Of a stretch of DNA of 42,609 bases, positions 15,233 through 23,002 are shown piece after piece. Source of the DNA: an uncultured Eubacteriales bacterium (GTDB taxonomy: Bacteria; Bacillota; Clostridia; Oscillospirales; Oscillospiraceae); NCBI GenBank assembly GCA_900547745.1, contig URHT01000013.1, positions 1 through 42,609 of the forward strand, written 5' to 3'. The notes below the pieces were generated by a model. That model had not been told where the DNA came from. It did not search any database and saw only the letters and a program-made list of their open reading frames with translations. The position numbers and the translations under genes were made by a program. How positions within the stretch are numbered: the first letter of the stretch is position 1; each line of letters opens with the position of its first letter.

Positions 15233-17761
15233 ATGGCATCGACACGAAAGAAAACAACGAAAGGGAAAAAGACCCCGCCCAGACCGGAGCCGCCCGCCTA
15301 TAACGGCACGGCGCGTCTGGTGGGGGGCGTCGTCTGCCTGCTGCTGGCGCTGTGCGTGCTGGTGAGCTATTTCAATGTAGACGCGCTGCTGCTGACGCTT
15401 ATCGCCAGGGTGCTCAAGGGCCTGCTGGGCTGGGGCTTCTATCTGACCGCCCCGGCGCTGCTGGGCGCGGCGGTCATCCAGCTGCGGCATCAGGGCCGTC
15501 CCGTGATCCTGCGCACCGCCTGTACGCTGCTGGTGCCGCTGCTGGCGGGTGTGCTGTGGCATCTGATCTTCTGCCGCACTGCGTATGAGCTGGGCGGCGG
15601 CCTGCTGTCCCGTCTGTGGGCGGGCGGACAGGCCCTGACCTGCGGCGGCGTGGTGTCCGGCGGTCTGGCGCTGGGCAGCGAGGCGCTGCTGAGCAAGGTG
15701 GTGTCCATCATCATTTTCGTGGTGCTGTTGCTGGCGGCGCTGCTGGGCGCGCTGCACATGACGCCCCAGCAGGCGGTGGACAAGGTCAGAGAGTACCGCG
15801 GCAGCCGCTGGGAGGACGAGGACGACGGGGACGATCTGCTGGATGACGGCTTTGAGCCGCTGCCCCGGCGGAAGGAGCCGCCCGCCCCGGAGAAGCCGGC
15901 GCGGGACAAGCCCGGCCGGAAGCGGGCCGATTTCGATATCCCGCTGGACGGCGAGCCCTCCGCCATGGAGGGCGGCGCGAAGAAGGACTTCTTCTCCCGC
16001 AGGTCCGCCGCCGTCCGGACGCCGGATCAGGTGCTGGCGCAGCCCGATGCCGCGCCTGCCGCCGCTGCTCCTGCGCCGCAGGAGCCGGCCCCGGCAAAGG
16101 AGCCGGTGTCCGGCAAGAAAAAGAAGGCCCAGCTCCAGCAGGAGGTGCAGTCCGCCGCCGAGGAGGTGGGACAGGCCATCGAGCAGGAGCTGGCGCAGGG
16201 CGAGGAGGCCTACCGCTACCCGCCCATCACCCTGCTGGAGGAGAACCGCGCCGATAACTGCACCGAGGTGGGCGCGGAGCTGCGCAATAACTCCCGCCGT
16301 CTGGCGGAGGCCCTGCGCTCCTTCGGCGTGGACGCCGCCGCCGGCGACGTTGTCCACGGCCCCAGCGTCACTCGCTACGAGTTCACGCTGGAGCAGGGCG
16401 TCAAGCTCAGCAAGATCACCAACCTGTCCGACGATATCGCGCTGGCGCTGGGCGCCAGCGGCGTCCGCGTGGCGCCGGTGCCCAACAAGATCTCCGTGGT
16501 GGGCATCGAGGTGCCCAACCGCACCGTCACCGCCGTGCGCATCCGGGATGTCATCGAGTCCCGTGAGTTCACCCGCCACCCGTCCCCGGTGGCCTTTGCC
16601 GTGGGCAAGGACATCGGCGGCAATAATATCGTGGGCAACATCGCCCGCCTGCCCCATGTGCTCATCGCCGGTACCACCGGCTCCGGCAAATCCGTGTGTA
16701 CCAACTCCCTCATCGTCAGCATCCTCTATAAATCCACGCCGGACGAGGTGCGCTTCATCATGGTGGACCCCAAGATGGTGGAGCTGGCGCCCTACAACGG
16801 CATCCCTCACCTGCTGATCCCTGTGGTCACCGACCCCAAGAAGGCCGCCGGCGCCCTGCAGTGGGCGGTGTTCGAGATGATGAAGCGCTACAAGATGTTC
16901 TCCGAGAAGGGCGTCAAGGATCTGGCGGGCTACAACGCCCTGTCCGAGACGGACGAGGACGTGAAGAAGCTGCCCACCGTGGTGGTGGTCATCGACGAGC
17001 TGGCCGACCTGATGCTGGTGGCTGCCAAGGAGGTGGAGGAATCCATCTGCCGTGTGGCCCAGATGGGCCGCGCCGCCGGCATGCATCTGGTGGTGGCCAC
17101 CCAGCGTCCCTCTGCCGACGTCATCACCGGCCTGATGAAGGCCAACATCCCCAGCCGCATCGCCTTCGCCGTGGCCAGCTCCATGGAGTCCCGCATCATT
17201 CTGGACACCCCCGGCGCGGAAAAGCTGGTGGGTAAAGGCGACATGCTTTACTCCCCGCTGGGCGACAGCAAGCCCACCCGCGTACAGGGCTGCTTCATCA
17301 CACCGGAGGAGATCGAGCGGGTGGTGGCCTTCGTCAAGGACGCCGCCGGCGAGGCCCACTACGATCAGGATGTTATCGAGAAGATCCAGCAGGCGGTGGA
17401 CGCCAAGGCCGACAAGGGCAAGTCCGCCCCGGCCGATACCGCCGCCGACGGCGAGGACGGCGACGAGCTGCTGCCCGCCGCCGTGGAGGTGGTGCTGGAG
17501 ACGGGGCAGGCCTCCGTATCCATGCTCCAGCGCCGCCTGAAGCTGGGCTACTCCCGCGCCGCCCGTCTGGTGGATCAGATGGAGGAGCGGGGCTACGTCG
17601 GACCCTTCGAGGGCTCCAAGCCCCGGCAGCTCCTCATCACCCGGGAGAAGTGGCAGGAGCTGCAGATGGCCAGGGGTATCGCCCCGGCGGAGACACCCTC
17701 CGCCCCGGATCGCTGCGGCTCCATCCACGACGTGTTCGAGAGCCACGACGCGCTGGACTGA
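15233..17761 (+). CDS. ftsK: DNA translocase FtsK/SpoIIIE
   Basis: 842 residues. The start is the ATG at 15233, behind GAGGAAAG; a GTG at 15221 is in frame but has no better site. A basic N-tail precedes four membrane helices (about 25-175), then a Pro/Ala/Lys-rich linker (about 190-320), then the RecA-like motor with Walker A GTTGSGKS (about 481-488) and Walker B VVVVIDELADL (about 584-594), and a C-terminal winged-helix gamma domain (about 745-805) that reads polar DNA signals. It pumps chromosomal DNA through a closing septum, in vegetative division or into the forespore. Which of the two cannot be told from sequence alone. Confidence 0.95.
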   Translation: MASTRKKTTKGKKTPPRPEPPAYNGTARLVGGVVCLLLALCVLVSYFNVDALLLTLIARVLKGLLGWGFYLTAPALLGAAVIQLRHQGRPVILRTACTLLVPLLAGVLWHLIFCRTAYELGGGLLSRLWAGGQALTCGGVVSGGLALGSEALLSKVVSIIIFVVLLLAALLGALHMTPQQAVDKVREYRGSRWEDEDDGDDLLDDGFEPLPRRKEPPAPEKPARDKPGRKRADFDIPLDGEPSAMEGGAKKDFFSRRSAAVRTPDQVLAQPDAAPAAAAPAPQEPAPAKEPVSGKKKKAQLQQEVQSAAEEVGQAIEQELAQGEEAYRYPPITLLEENRADNCTEVGAELRNNSRRLAEALRSFGVDAAAGDVVHGPSVTRYEFTLEQGVKLSKITNLSDDIALALGASGVRVAPVPNKISVVGIEVPNRTVTAVRIRDVIESREFTRHPSPVAFAVGKDIGGNNIVGNIARLPHVLIAGTTGSGKSVCTNSLIVSILYKSTPDEVRFIMVDPKMVELAPYNGIPHLLIPVVTDPKKAAGALQWAVFEMMKRYKMFSEKGVKDLAGYNALSETDEDVKKLPTVVVVIDELADLMLVAAKEVEESICRVAQMGRAAGMHLVVATQRPSADVITGLMKANIPSRIAFAVASSMESRIILDTPGAEKLVGKGDMLYSPLGDSKPTRVQGCFITPEEIERVVAFVKDAAGEAHYDQDVIEKIQQAVDAKADKGKSAPADTAADGEDGDELLPAAVEVVLETGQASVSMLQRRLKLGYSRAARLVDQMEERGYVGPFEGSKPRQLLITREKWQELQMARGIAPAETPSAPDRCGSIHDVFESHDALD

Positions 17762-17773
17762 GCGGAATACAAA

Positions 17774-17807
17774 AGAACACCCGCAGTCGCAAGACTGCGG
17801 GTGTTCT
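17774..17807. terminator. Convergent terminator ftsK / YitT gene
   Basis: 15-bp perfect stem AGAACACCCGCAGTC with a GCAA loop. The T-rich tail (TTTTGTATT) is on the minus strand, so it is a better terminator for the YitT gene than for ftsK. Confidence 0.85.
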
Positions 17808-17816
17808 GCGCTTTGC

Positions 17817-18683
17817 TTACAGCCCGTCGGGCCTGTTGACGCCGAAGCCCTCGCCCAGTATCTCGTAGGCGTCGCACACGATGATGAAGGCGTCGGGGTC
17901 GGCCTGCTTGACGATGGACTTGATGCTGACGATCTGCGCCCGGCTGAAGGCGCACAGGATCACGTTCTTGGGCCTGCCGCTGAAGCCGCCCCGGCCCTCC
18001 AGCAGCGTGACGCCCCGATCCAGCTCCAGCAGCTTGGCGGTGATGGCCTCGTACTGCTCGGAGATGATGTAGGCCATTTTCGCCCCGTTGCCGCCATAGA
18101 CCACCCGATCCATCACCTTGGAGATGATAAACAGCGCCACCATGGCGTACAGCGCCTGCGTCAGGTCGCGGAACACCGCGGCGTAGGAGATGACCACGAT
18201 GGCGTCGATGGACAGGCACAGCGTACCGATGGACAGCCCCGGAAATTTCAGCTTCAGCAGCCGCGCCGCCAGCTCGGTGCCGCCGGTGGTGGCGCTGTAC
18301 CGCAGCATCAGGCCGCAGCCGAGACCCACGATGACGCCGCCGTAGATGGCCGCCAGCATGGGCTCCATGGGTCTGAACGTGTACACGCCGGCCAGCAGGT
18401 CGATCATGCCGGAGCTGACCAGCGTGGCGTACAGCGTGGCGTACAGCCATTGCCGCCCTACCTTTTTCCAGCTCAGGATGAACAGCGGCAGGTTCAGCAC
18501 CACGATGATCGTACCGATGGGCGCCTGCGGGATGAAAAAGTTGATGATCTGGGCCACACCGGTAAAGCCGCCCACGCTCAGGTGGTTGGGGTCAAAGCAC
18601 CAGTTGAAGCCCACGGCGTACAGCGCACAGGACAGGGTGATCATGGCGTACTGCCCCACGATCCCCTTCAGCTTCTGCTCCAT
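17817..18683 (-). CDS. YitT-family membrane protein
   Basis: 288 residues: five or six membrane helices (about 10-200, two YitT repeats with GGFTGVAQIINFF and GGVIVGLGCGLMLRYSATTGGTE) and a cytoplasmic DUF2179 domain (about 205-285, ending FIIVCDAYEILGEGF). The family is widespread in Firmicutes and its transported substrate or role is not established. The ATG at 18683 follows AGGAG-type sequence (GAGGAGAAGAGAGG). A strong promoter precedes it; the gene stands alone. Confidence 0.92.
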   Translation of the reverse strand: MEQKLKGIVGQYAMITLSCALYAVGFNWCFDPNHLSVGGFTGVAQIINFFIPQAPIGTIIVVLNLPLFILSWKKVGRQWLYATLYATLVSSGMIDLLAGVYTFRPMEPMLAAIYGGVIVGLGCGLMLRYSATTGGTELAARLLKLKFPGLSIGTLCLSIDAIVVISYAAVFRDLTQALYAMVALFIISKVMDRVVYGGNGAKMAYIISEQYEAITAKLLELDRGVTLLEGRGGFSGRPKNVILCAFSRAQIVSIKSIVKQADPDAFIIVCDAYEILGEGFGVNRPDGL

Positions 18684-18720
18684 AAACAGCGTCCTCTCTT
18701 CTCCTCAAAAATGTATATAC

Positions 18721-18749
18721 AGTATACTATGCAAAACGCTGTTTGTCTA
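18721..18749 (-). promoter_or_regulatory. Promoter of the YitT-family gene
   Basis: Minus strand TAGACA (18749-18744), 17-base spacer, TATACT (18726-18721), with one mismatch to consensus in each box. Confidence 0.85.
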
Positions 18750-18755
18750 CTGCGG

Positions 18756-20489
18756 TTATTCCTCCACCATCGGCGGAACGAACCGCTCGATGGCGGCCCG
18801 CAGCTTGGGGTGCCGGATGACGAAGTGGATGGCGGGCGACTTCCCCTTGGATACCATGGCCCACTGCCCCTCGTGAATGGTGATCTGCAGGTTCCGGAAG
18901 GCCCCGCCGCCGGTGAATTCCAGCTCACAGCGGGGATGGGCGGCGGCAAACGCCTCCGTCTGGGCCAGGTGCGCCAGATACGTCTCGTAGGTGTAGGGCA
19001 CGTCCTGTCCATAGAACAGGCCCGACAGCGGCAGGGCGGGGGGAAACTGGGCAAAGGCCTGCTCCGTCAGCCGGGGCAGCTCCAGATGCACCGTGTCCGT
19101 CAGCAGGATCGTCTCCAGCTGCTCCCGCCGCGTCCGGGCATAGGCGCGGATGCGCTGCCGGTTCTCCTCCGGCAGTCCCTGCTTTTCCAGCAGCGCCGCC
19201 AGACAGTCCGGCTCCATGGTACACAGCGGGGGCGTGTGCAGAATGTACCGCCTCCGCCCCGGCGTGCGGCTGTCCGCCAGCAGAAAGGCGTTGAGCCGCG
19301 CCGCGCCGTCCTCCCGGTAAATATCCATCAGCGGACTGGCGTTTTCCAGCATGGCCTCGGCCCGGCGGCGGCAGTAGGCCACCTCACCTTTCGCCTTCGT
19401 CAGGTCGTACCGCCCCTCGCTGTGGTGTCCGGCCACCGCCTCGCCGGTGAGGGCTACCGTCCCGGCGGAGCGCATGAAGTGCAGGAACACGCCGTTTTGC
19501 GGCGTCTTGAAGTAGTACGGCTCGATCTGCCCCGTCATGTACATGGGGATGAAGCTCTCCAGCCCCAGCATCATCTCCGACATAGAGCGGTCGATGTTGT
19601 GGATGATCCGCAGCGTCAGCCCCTTTTTCAGCAGCATGGCCATGCCGAACATCCACTTTTTCGGGAACTCGGGATCCTGCGCCATCTGCTCCATGGGCAT
19701 GTCGCTGTACAGGATCACCGGCTCCATGGAGCGGGACAGCACCGCCGCCTTCATGAAGTCCAGCTCGCTCTCCATCATCTGCTGCAGCCCGAAATAGCTG
19801 CGCGACGTGGGCAGCTGGAACGGCGCCGTGGGCACCTTCAGCTCGTCAAAGCGGATGGAGCGTATGTACTCGTTCAGGTCGAACTCGTCCAGTCTGGCCA
19901 GAAAATGGCGGACGCCGTCCTGCCGTGGCGCGTGGCTGCCCAGCAGCCAGTCCCGCAGCCTCTGGCAGTACACGGCCCGGTCGGCCAGCGCATCGGCCCC
20001 GCAGTCCAGCAGCTCCCCGGCGATCTCCCGGTGCTGTACATCGTCCAGCTCCCGCGACACGTAGGCGGCCACCGCGTCGGCGAACCGCTCCGGCTCCGCC
20101 GGCTGCCGCGCCCCGCTGCGGAACCGGAAAATGGTGGACGGGTCGTAGTTGGCGTACCGGCACAGACGGCTGACGCTGACCTCCATCACCTCCACCAGCG
20201 TGTTGAAGTTCTCCCGCAGGCGGGCGCGCCGGTCGTCAGTGTACTCCTCGCAGGACAGGAATCCCGCCCGCACCTCCGCCTCCGTCATACCGGGGACGCC
20301 CTTCTCCTGCGCCAGTGCCGCCAGTGCGCGGCACAGACCGTCCATGGCGGCGGAATCCCGTCCCGGCGTCCGCTCCCCCGACCGGTAGCGGCTCAGGGAC
20401 GGCGCGGCGATGCCCGCCCGGGCGCACAGCTCACTGGCCCGGCAGTCCGTTTGCTCCATCCATACCTGCAGCTGCTGACAAAAACGCAT
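18756..20489 (-). CDS. Large helix-turn-helix regulator of unknown family
   Basis: 577 residues from the ATG at 20489 behind GGAGG. The N-terminus holds two HTH-like units: about 8-40 (RASELCARAGIAAPSLSRYRSGERTP, XRE-like) and about 85-120 (VSRLCRYANYDPSTIFRFRSGARQP), each ending in a basic x-RSGxRxP motif. The remaining 400 or so residues are soluble, with no recognised catalytic site, and may sense a ligand or a partner. The gene is divergent from a signal-peptide protein, and two inverted repeats in the 144-base gap lie on the -35 boxes of both genes, pointing to control of itself and its neighbour. The translated family is common in Oscillospiraceae to my memory, but I know of no described function. 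Confidence 0.75.
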   Translation of the reverse strand: MRFCQQLQVWMEQTDCRASELCARAGIAAPSLSRYRSGERTPGRDSAAMDGLCRALAALAQEKGVPGMTEAEVRAGFLSCEEYTDDRRARLRENFNTLVEVMEVSVSRLCRYANYDPSTIFRFRSGARQPAEPERFADAVAAYVSRELDDVQHREIAGELLDCGADALADRAVYCQRLRDWLLGSHAPRQDGVRHFLARLDEFDLNEYIRSIRFDELKVPTAPFQLPTSRSYFGLQQMMESELDFMKAAVLSRSMEPVILYSDMPMEQMAQDPEFPKKWMFGMAMLLKKGLTLRIIHNIDRSMSEMMLGLESFIPMYMTGQIEPYYFKTPQNGVFLHFMRSAGTVALTGEAVAGHHSEGRYDLTKAKGEVAYCRRRAEAMLENASPLMDIYREDGAARLNAFLLADSRTPGRRRYILHTPPLCTMEPDCLAALLEKQGLPEENRQRIRAYARTRREQLETILLTDTVHLELPRLTEQAFAQFPPALPLSGLFYGQDVPYTYETYLAHLAQTEAFAAAHPRCELEFTGGGAFRNLQITIHEGQWAMVSKGKSPAIHFVIRHPKLRAAIERFVPPMVEE

Positions 20490-20517
20490 AGCGCACCTCC
20501 TGTGTTGCTTTGCTGCC

Positions 20518-20546
20518 ATTATACGCCGGAAGCTTTGTTTCCGCAA
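20518..20546 (-). promoter_or_regulatory. Promoter of the large HTH regulator
   Basis: Minus strand TTGCGG (20546-20541), 17-base spacer, TATAAT (20523-20518), about 30 bases before the start. The -35 touches the first inverted repeat. Confidence 0.75.
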
Positions 20547-20556
20547 CTGGCAGTTG
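20544..20556. promoter_or_regulatory. Inverted repeat 1 (candidate operator)
   Basis: CAACTG-G-CAGTTG, a perfect 6-bp dyad overlapping the -35 box of the HTH regulator gene. Its centre is 22 bases, two helical turns, from that of repeat 2. Confidence 0.6.
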
Positions 20557-20565
20557 ACGATCCCG

Positions 20566-20578
20566 GCAACTCTGTTGC
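20566..20578. promoter_or_regulatory. Inverted repeat 2 (candidate operator)
   Basis: GCAAC-TCT-GTTGC, a perfect 5-bp dyad overlapping the -35 box of the surface-protein gene. It shares the half-site GCAAC with repeat 1, on the same face of the helix. Confidence 0.6.
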
Positions 20579-20602
20579 ACCTGCCGCCCCGTCTGGTAGA
20601 AT
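20575..20602 (+). promoter_or_regulatory. Promoter of the surface-protein gene
   Basis: TTGCAC, 16-base spacer, TAGAAT, about 30 bases before the start. Confidence 0.6.
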
Positions 20603-20633
20603 AAAGAAAAACACCGACAGGGAGGTACTGCAC

Positions 20634-21347
20634 ATGAAAAAGAACAACCGCGGCCCGCTGGGCCTGCTGCTGGCGCTCTGCATGACCCTGCTGCTGGTGA
20701 CCCCGGCGCTGGCCGGCGTCACGGATGTCACCGGCGGCAGCAAGACGACCGTCAATACCGTCGTCCGCAATAACTACACGGATACCCACGAGAAAAAGAC
20801 CTTCGCGCTCACCGGAAAGACCACCACCTTCGAGGGCGCGGCGGGCTACTTTGGCGCCGAAAGCGGCACCCTGACCGTGGGCTTCCCCGATCTGCGCGAG
20901 GTGGAGATCACCTACACCGTCTCGGTGGATACCGTGGTCATGACCGTCACCAACTACGATGACCTGCCCGACGGCACCTACACCTGCCCGGAGCGGGAGG
21001 ACAAGAGCCTGATGACCACCATCTACACCGGCTCCAAGCTGACCTATACCGGCACCGACTATGAGGACGGCAAGGTTACCATCAACGAGATCCGCGACGA
21101 CTACTACAACCGCCACCACATCTGGCGCGGCTATACGCTCACCGTCACCGGCAATGCCCCCGGCATCACCGCCACCGGCACCGGCAGCTGGAACAACGTG
21201 GACTGGAGCGCCCTGACGCAGGGCGGCGGCCAGACCACCGGCGGCTACAGCTCGCCCAAGACCTTTGACGCCGGCACGGCGCTGTACGCCGTTTCCGCCG
21301 TGCTGTCCGGCGCGGGCGCCGCCGTCCTGCGCCGCCGGAAGCGGTAA
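20634..21347 (+). CDS. Secreted, membrane-anchored surface protein
   Basis: 237 residues with a classic signal peptide (MKKNNRGPLGLLLALCMTLLL, cleavage after about 28, PALA-G). The exported part (29-200) is rich in Thr, Tyr and Asp, repeating short beta-strand-like segments. The C-terminus reads SPKTF, then a hydrophobic helix (about 213-232) and RRRKR, the layout of a sortase substrate, but the expected Gly of an SPKTG/NPKTG motif is Phe; it may be anchored by the helix alone. ATG behind GGAGG. Divergent from the large HTH regulator, which probably controls it. No domain family is recognised. Confidence 0.75.
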   Translation: MKKNNRGPLGLLLALCMTLLLVTPALAGVTDVTGGSKTTVNTVVRNNYTDTHEKKTFALTGKTTTFEGAAGYFGAESGTLTVGFPDLREVEITYTVSVDTVVMTVTNYDDLPDGTYTCPEREDKSLMTTIYTGSKLTYTGTDYEDGKVTINEIRDDYYNRHHIWRGYTLTVTGNAPGITATGTGSWNNVDWSALTQGGGQTTGGYSSPKTFDAGTALYAVSAVLSGAGAAVLRRRKR

Positions 21348-21384
21348 ACCACACGGACATCCTTGCACTTCGGCAGGGGGAAAT

Positions 21385-21427
21385 AAAGCAGCAGCGCATC
21401 CGCGGAAAGCGGATGCGCTGCTGCTTT
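21385..21427. terminator. Convergent terminator
   Basis: 19-bp perfect stem (21385-21403, 21409-21427) with a GGAAA loop. Its right arm overlaps the stop codon of the VOC-protein gene. Confidence 0.85.
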
Positions 21428-21809
21428 ATACCGTGATCTCGATGAGGTTCCCCTCCACGGCGGCGATGCAGCTTTCATAGTAGCCGTCCCCCGTCGTCCG
21501 AGGCCCGCTGACCACCTCGTACCCGTCGTTCCGCAGCCGGGCGGTCAGGGCGTCCACCCGCTCCCGGCTGCCTACGCGGAACGCGATGTGCGCGTAGCCG
21601 GCGCGGACAGGATCCTTCGGCAGCACCGCCATGTCCGGCCGGTACATCAGCTCCAGCCGCGCCCCGCCGTCAAAGGTGAGGAAGTAGGAGCGGAACCCCG
21701 TTTTCGGATTGTGATAGCCGCCGTCGGATGCCGCGCCGAGATACCGCACGAAGAATTCTCTGGCTTGCTCCAGCTCCTGTACATACAGGGCGATGTGCCC
21801 GATCTCCAT
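21426..21809 (-). CDS. Glyoxalase-like VOC metalloprotein
   Basis: 127 residues from the ATG at 21809 (a TTG at 21821 is also in frame). Two beta-alpha-beta-beta-beta repeats. The four usual metal ligands are present: His5 (GHIALYV), Glu53 (RLELMYR), His74 (YAHIAFRV) and Glu124 (LIEITV), the pattern of glyoxalase I. It may detoxify methylglyoxal or related aldehydes, though the substrate cannot be fixed from sequence. It starts five bases after the stop of the uracil-DNA glycosylase gene, so the two are co-transcribed. The stop lies inside the terminator stem. Confidence 0.85.
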   Translation of the reverse strand: MEIGHIALYVQELEQAREFFVRYLGAASDGGYHNPKTGFRSYFLTFDGGARLELMYRPDMAVLPKDPVRAGYAHIAFRVGSRERVDALTARLRNDGYEVVSGPRTTGDGYYESCIAAVEGNLIEITV

Positions 21810-21813
21810 GGCG

Positions 21814-22392
21814 TCACGCAAATTCCAGCGGCGTGTGGTCGCATATCTCCCGGATCTTGGCCTGCAGGCGCTTCAGATCCTCGAAGGTCTCCGGCTTCCT
21901 CCGGGGGTCGCGGAGCAGGGCGGCGGGGTGGTACAGCGCCATCATCTGGATGCCGTCCTTCTCAAAGAACTGGCCGTGCTCCTGGGTGATCCTGAAGTCC
22001 TCCTTGATGATCTCCATGGCGCTGATACGGCCCAGACATACGATGATCTTGGGCTTCATCAGTGCCAGCTGCCGGGACAGATACCCCCGGCAGGCGTCCT
22101 TCTCCGTGTTCAGCGGGTCGCGGTTCTGGGGCGGACGGCACTTGACGGAGTTGGTGATGTAGATGCGGCTGCGATCCAGCCCGATCATGGCCAGCATATC
22201 GTCCAGCAGCTTACCGGCCCGTCCCACGAAGGGCTCGCCCTGCGCGTCCTCATTGGCGCCCGGCGCCTCGCCGATCAGCAGTACCTCCGCGTTCTCCGCG
22301 CCCACGCCGAACACCACCTTCGTCCGGGTGTCCGCCAGCGTGCAGGCGCGACAGTGCAGGCATTCCTCCCGCAGGGCTTCCCAATCCGTCAT
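21814..22392 (-). CDS. Uracil-DNA glycosylase, family 4 (iron-sulfur)
   Basis: 192 residues from the ATG at 22392 behind GGGAGG. Motif A is GEAPGANED (41-49), motif B is HPAALLR near the C-terminus. Four cysteines expected to hold a 4Fe-4S cluster are at 14, 17, 85 and 101. The enzyme removes uracil from DNA to start base-excision repair. Length is normal for family 4 (about 190-200). It shares a transcript with the VOC gene; no clear promoter was found in the short divergent gap. Confidence 0.94.
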   Translation of the reverse strand: MTDWEALREECLHCRACTLADTRTKVVFGVGAENAEVLLIGEAPGANEDAQGEPFVGRAGKLLDDMLAMIGLDRSRIYITNSVKCRPPQNRDPLNTEKDACRGYLSRQLALMKPKIIVCLGRISAMEIIKEDFRITQEHGQFFEKDGIQMMALYHPAALLRDPRRKPETFEDLKRLQAKIREICDHTPLEFA

Positions 22393-22456
22393 GTTTCGTT
22401 CCTCCCGTATCATTCGCCCCTCCGCCGCGCAAACTGTGGAGCAGGAGGTGCGTGTC

Positions 22457-23002
22457 TTGTTTTTTTATGGATTCTGGCTGTTTTTGCTGTACAGCCTCGG
22501 CGGCTATGTGCTGGAAAAGCTGTACGCGGCGGTGCGCCGCCCGCCCCACCGGGTGCGCAAGTGCTTTCTGCTGCTGCCGCTGTGCCCGGTGTACGGCCTC
22601 GCCATGCTGGCGGTGCTGGGTCTGCCGCCGGACATGACCGGCACGTTCTGGCGTCTGACGCTGTACGGCGGCCTGACGGCCACGGCGGTGGAGTACGCCG
22701 TCCATTTTCTCTACGAAAAGCTGCTGGGCGTCATGTTCTGGGATTACAGCGCCACCAAGATGGATCTGAACCGCCGTGTCTGTGTGCCGTTCGCGCTGGT
22801 CTGGGGCCCGCTGACGGCCCTGACGGTGCGGTACGTCCACCCGTGGGTGTCCGCGCTGGCGCGGAGCATGCCGCCGGCCGTCACCTGCGCGGCGCTGCTG
22901 GTGCTGGTGGCGGACTGCTTTCTGTCCGCCCGTGTGCTGCGCCGCAGCGGGGATATCGACCTCATGTCCCTGCCCCGCCTTGCCGCCGCGCTGCGGGCTT
23001 AG
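22457..23002 (+). CDS. Putative ABC-type permease of the CmpB-like family
   Basis: About 181 residues, five membrane helices. It resembles the family labelled putative ABC-transporter type IV (CmpB-like): an N-terminal helix with FLLYSLGGYVLEKLY and the loop LGVMFWDYSATKMDLNRRVCVPF. No ATPase partner is near, and the function is unproven. The start is likely TTG at 22457, eight bases after AGGAGG; GTG at 22448 or 22437 would lengthen it slightly. Its stop overlaps that of the convergent hydrolase gene. Confidence 0.75.
   Translation: MFFYGFWLFLLYSLGGYVLEKLYAAVRRPPHRVRKCFLLLPLCPVYGLAMLAVLGLPPDMTGTFWRLTLYGGLTATAVEYAVHFLYEKLLGVMFWDYSATKMDLNRRVCVPFALVWGPLTALTVRYVHPWVSALARSMPPAVTCAALLVLVADCFLSARVLRRSGDIDLMSLPRLAAALRA

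Noticed and set aside
15164..17746. Long minus-strand open frame of 860 codons opposite ftsK
   Set aside because: It is the antisense of a certain gene in GC-rich DNA; the His/Gly/Leu-rich translation has no domain and no ribosome site.
20490..21368. N-terminal extension of the HTH regulator frame across the intergenic region and the surface gene
   Set aside because: The ATG at 20489 has a perfect GGAGG and a promoter just upstream; the extension is antisense to the surface protein.
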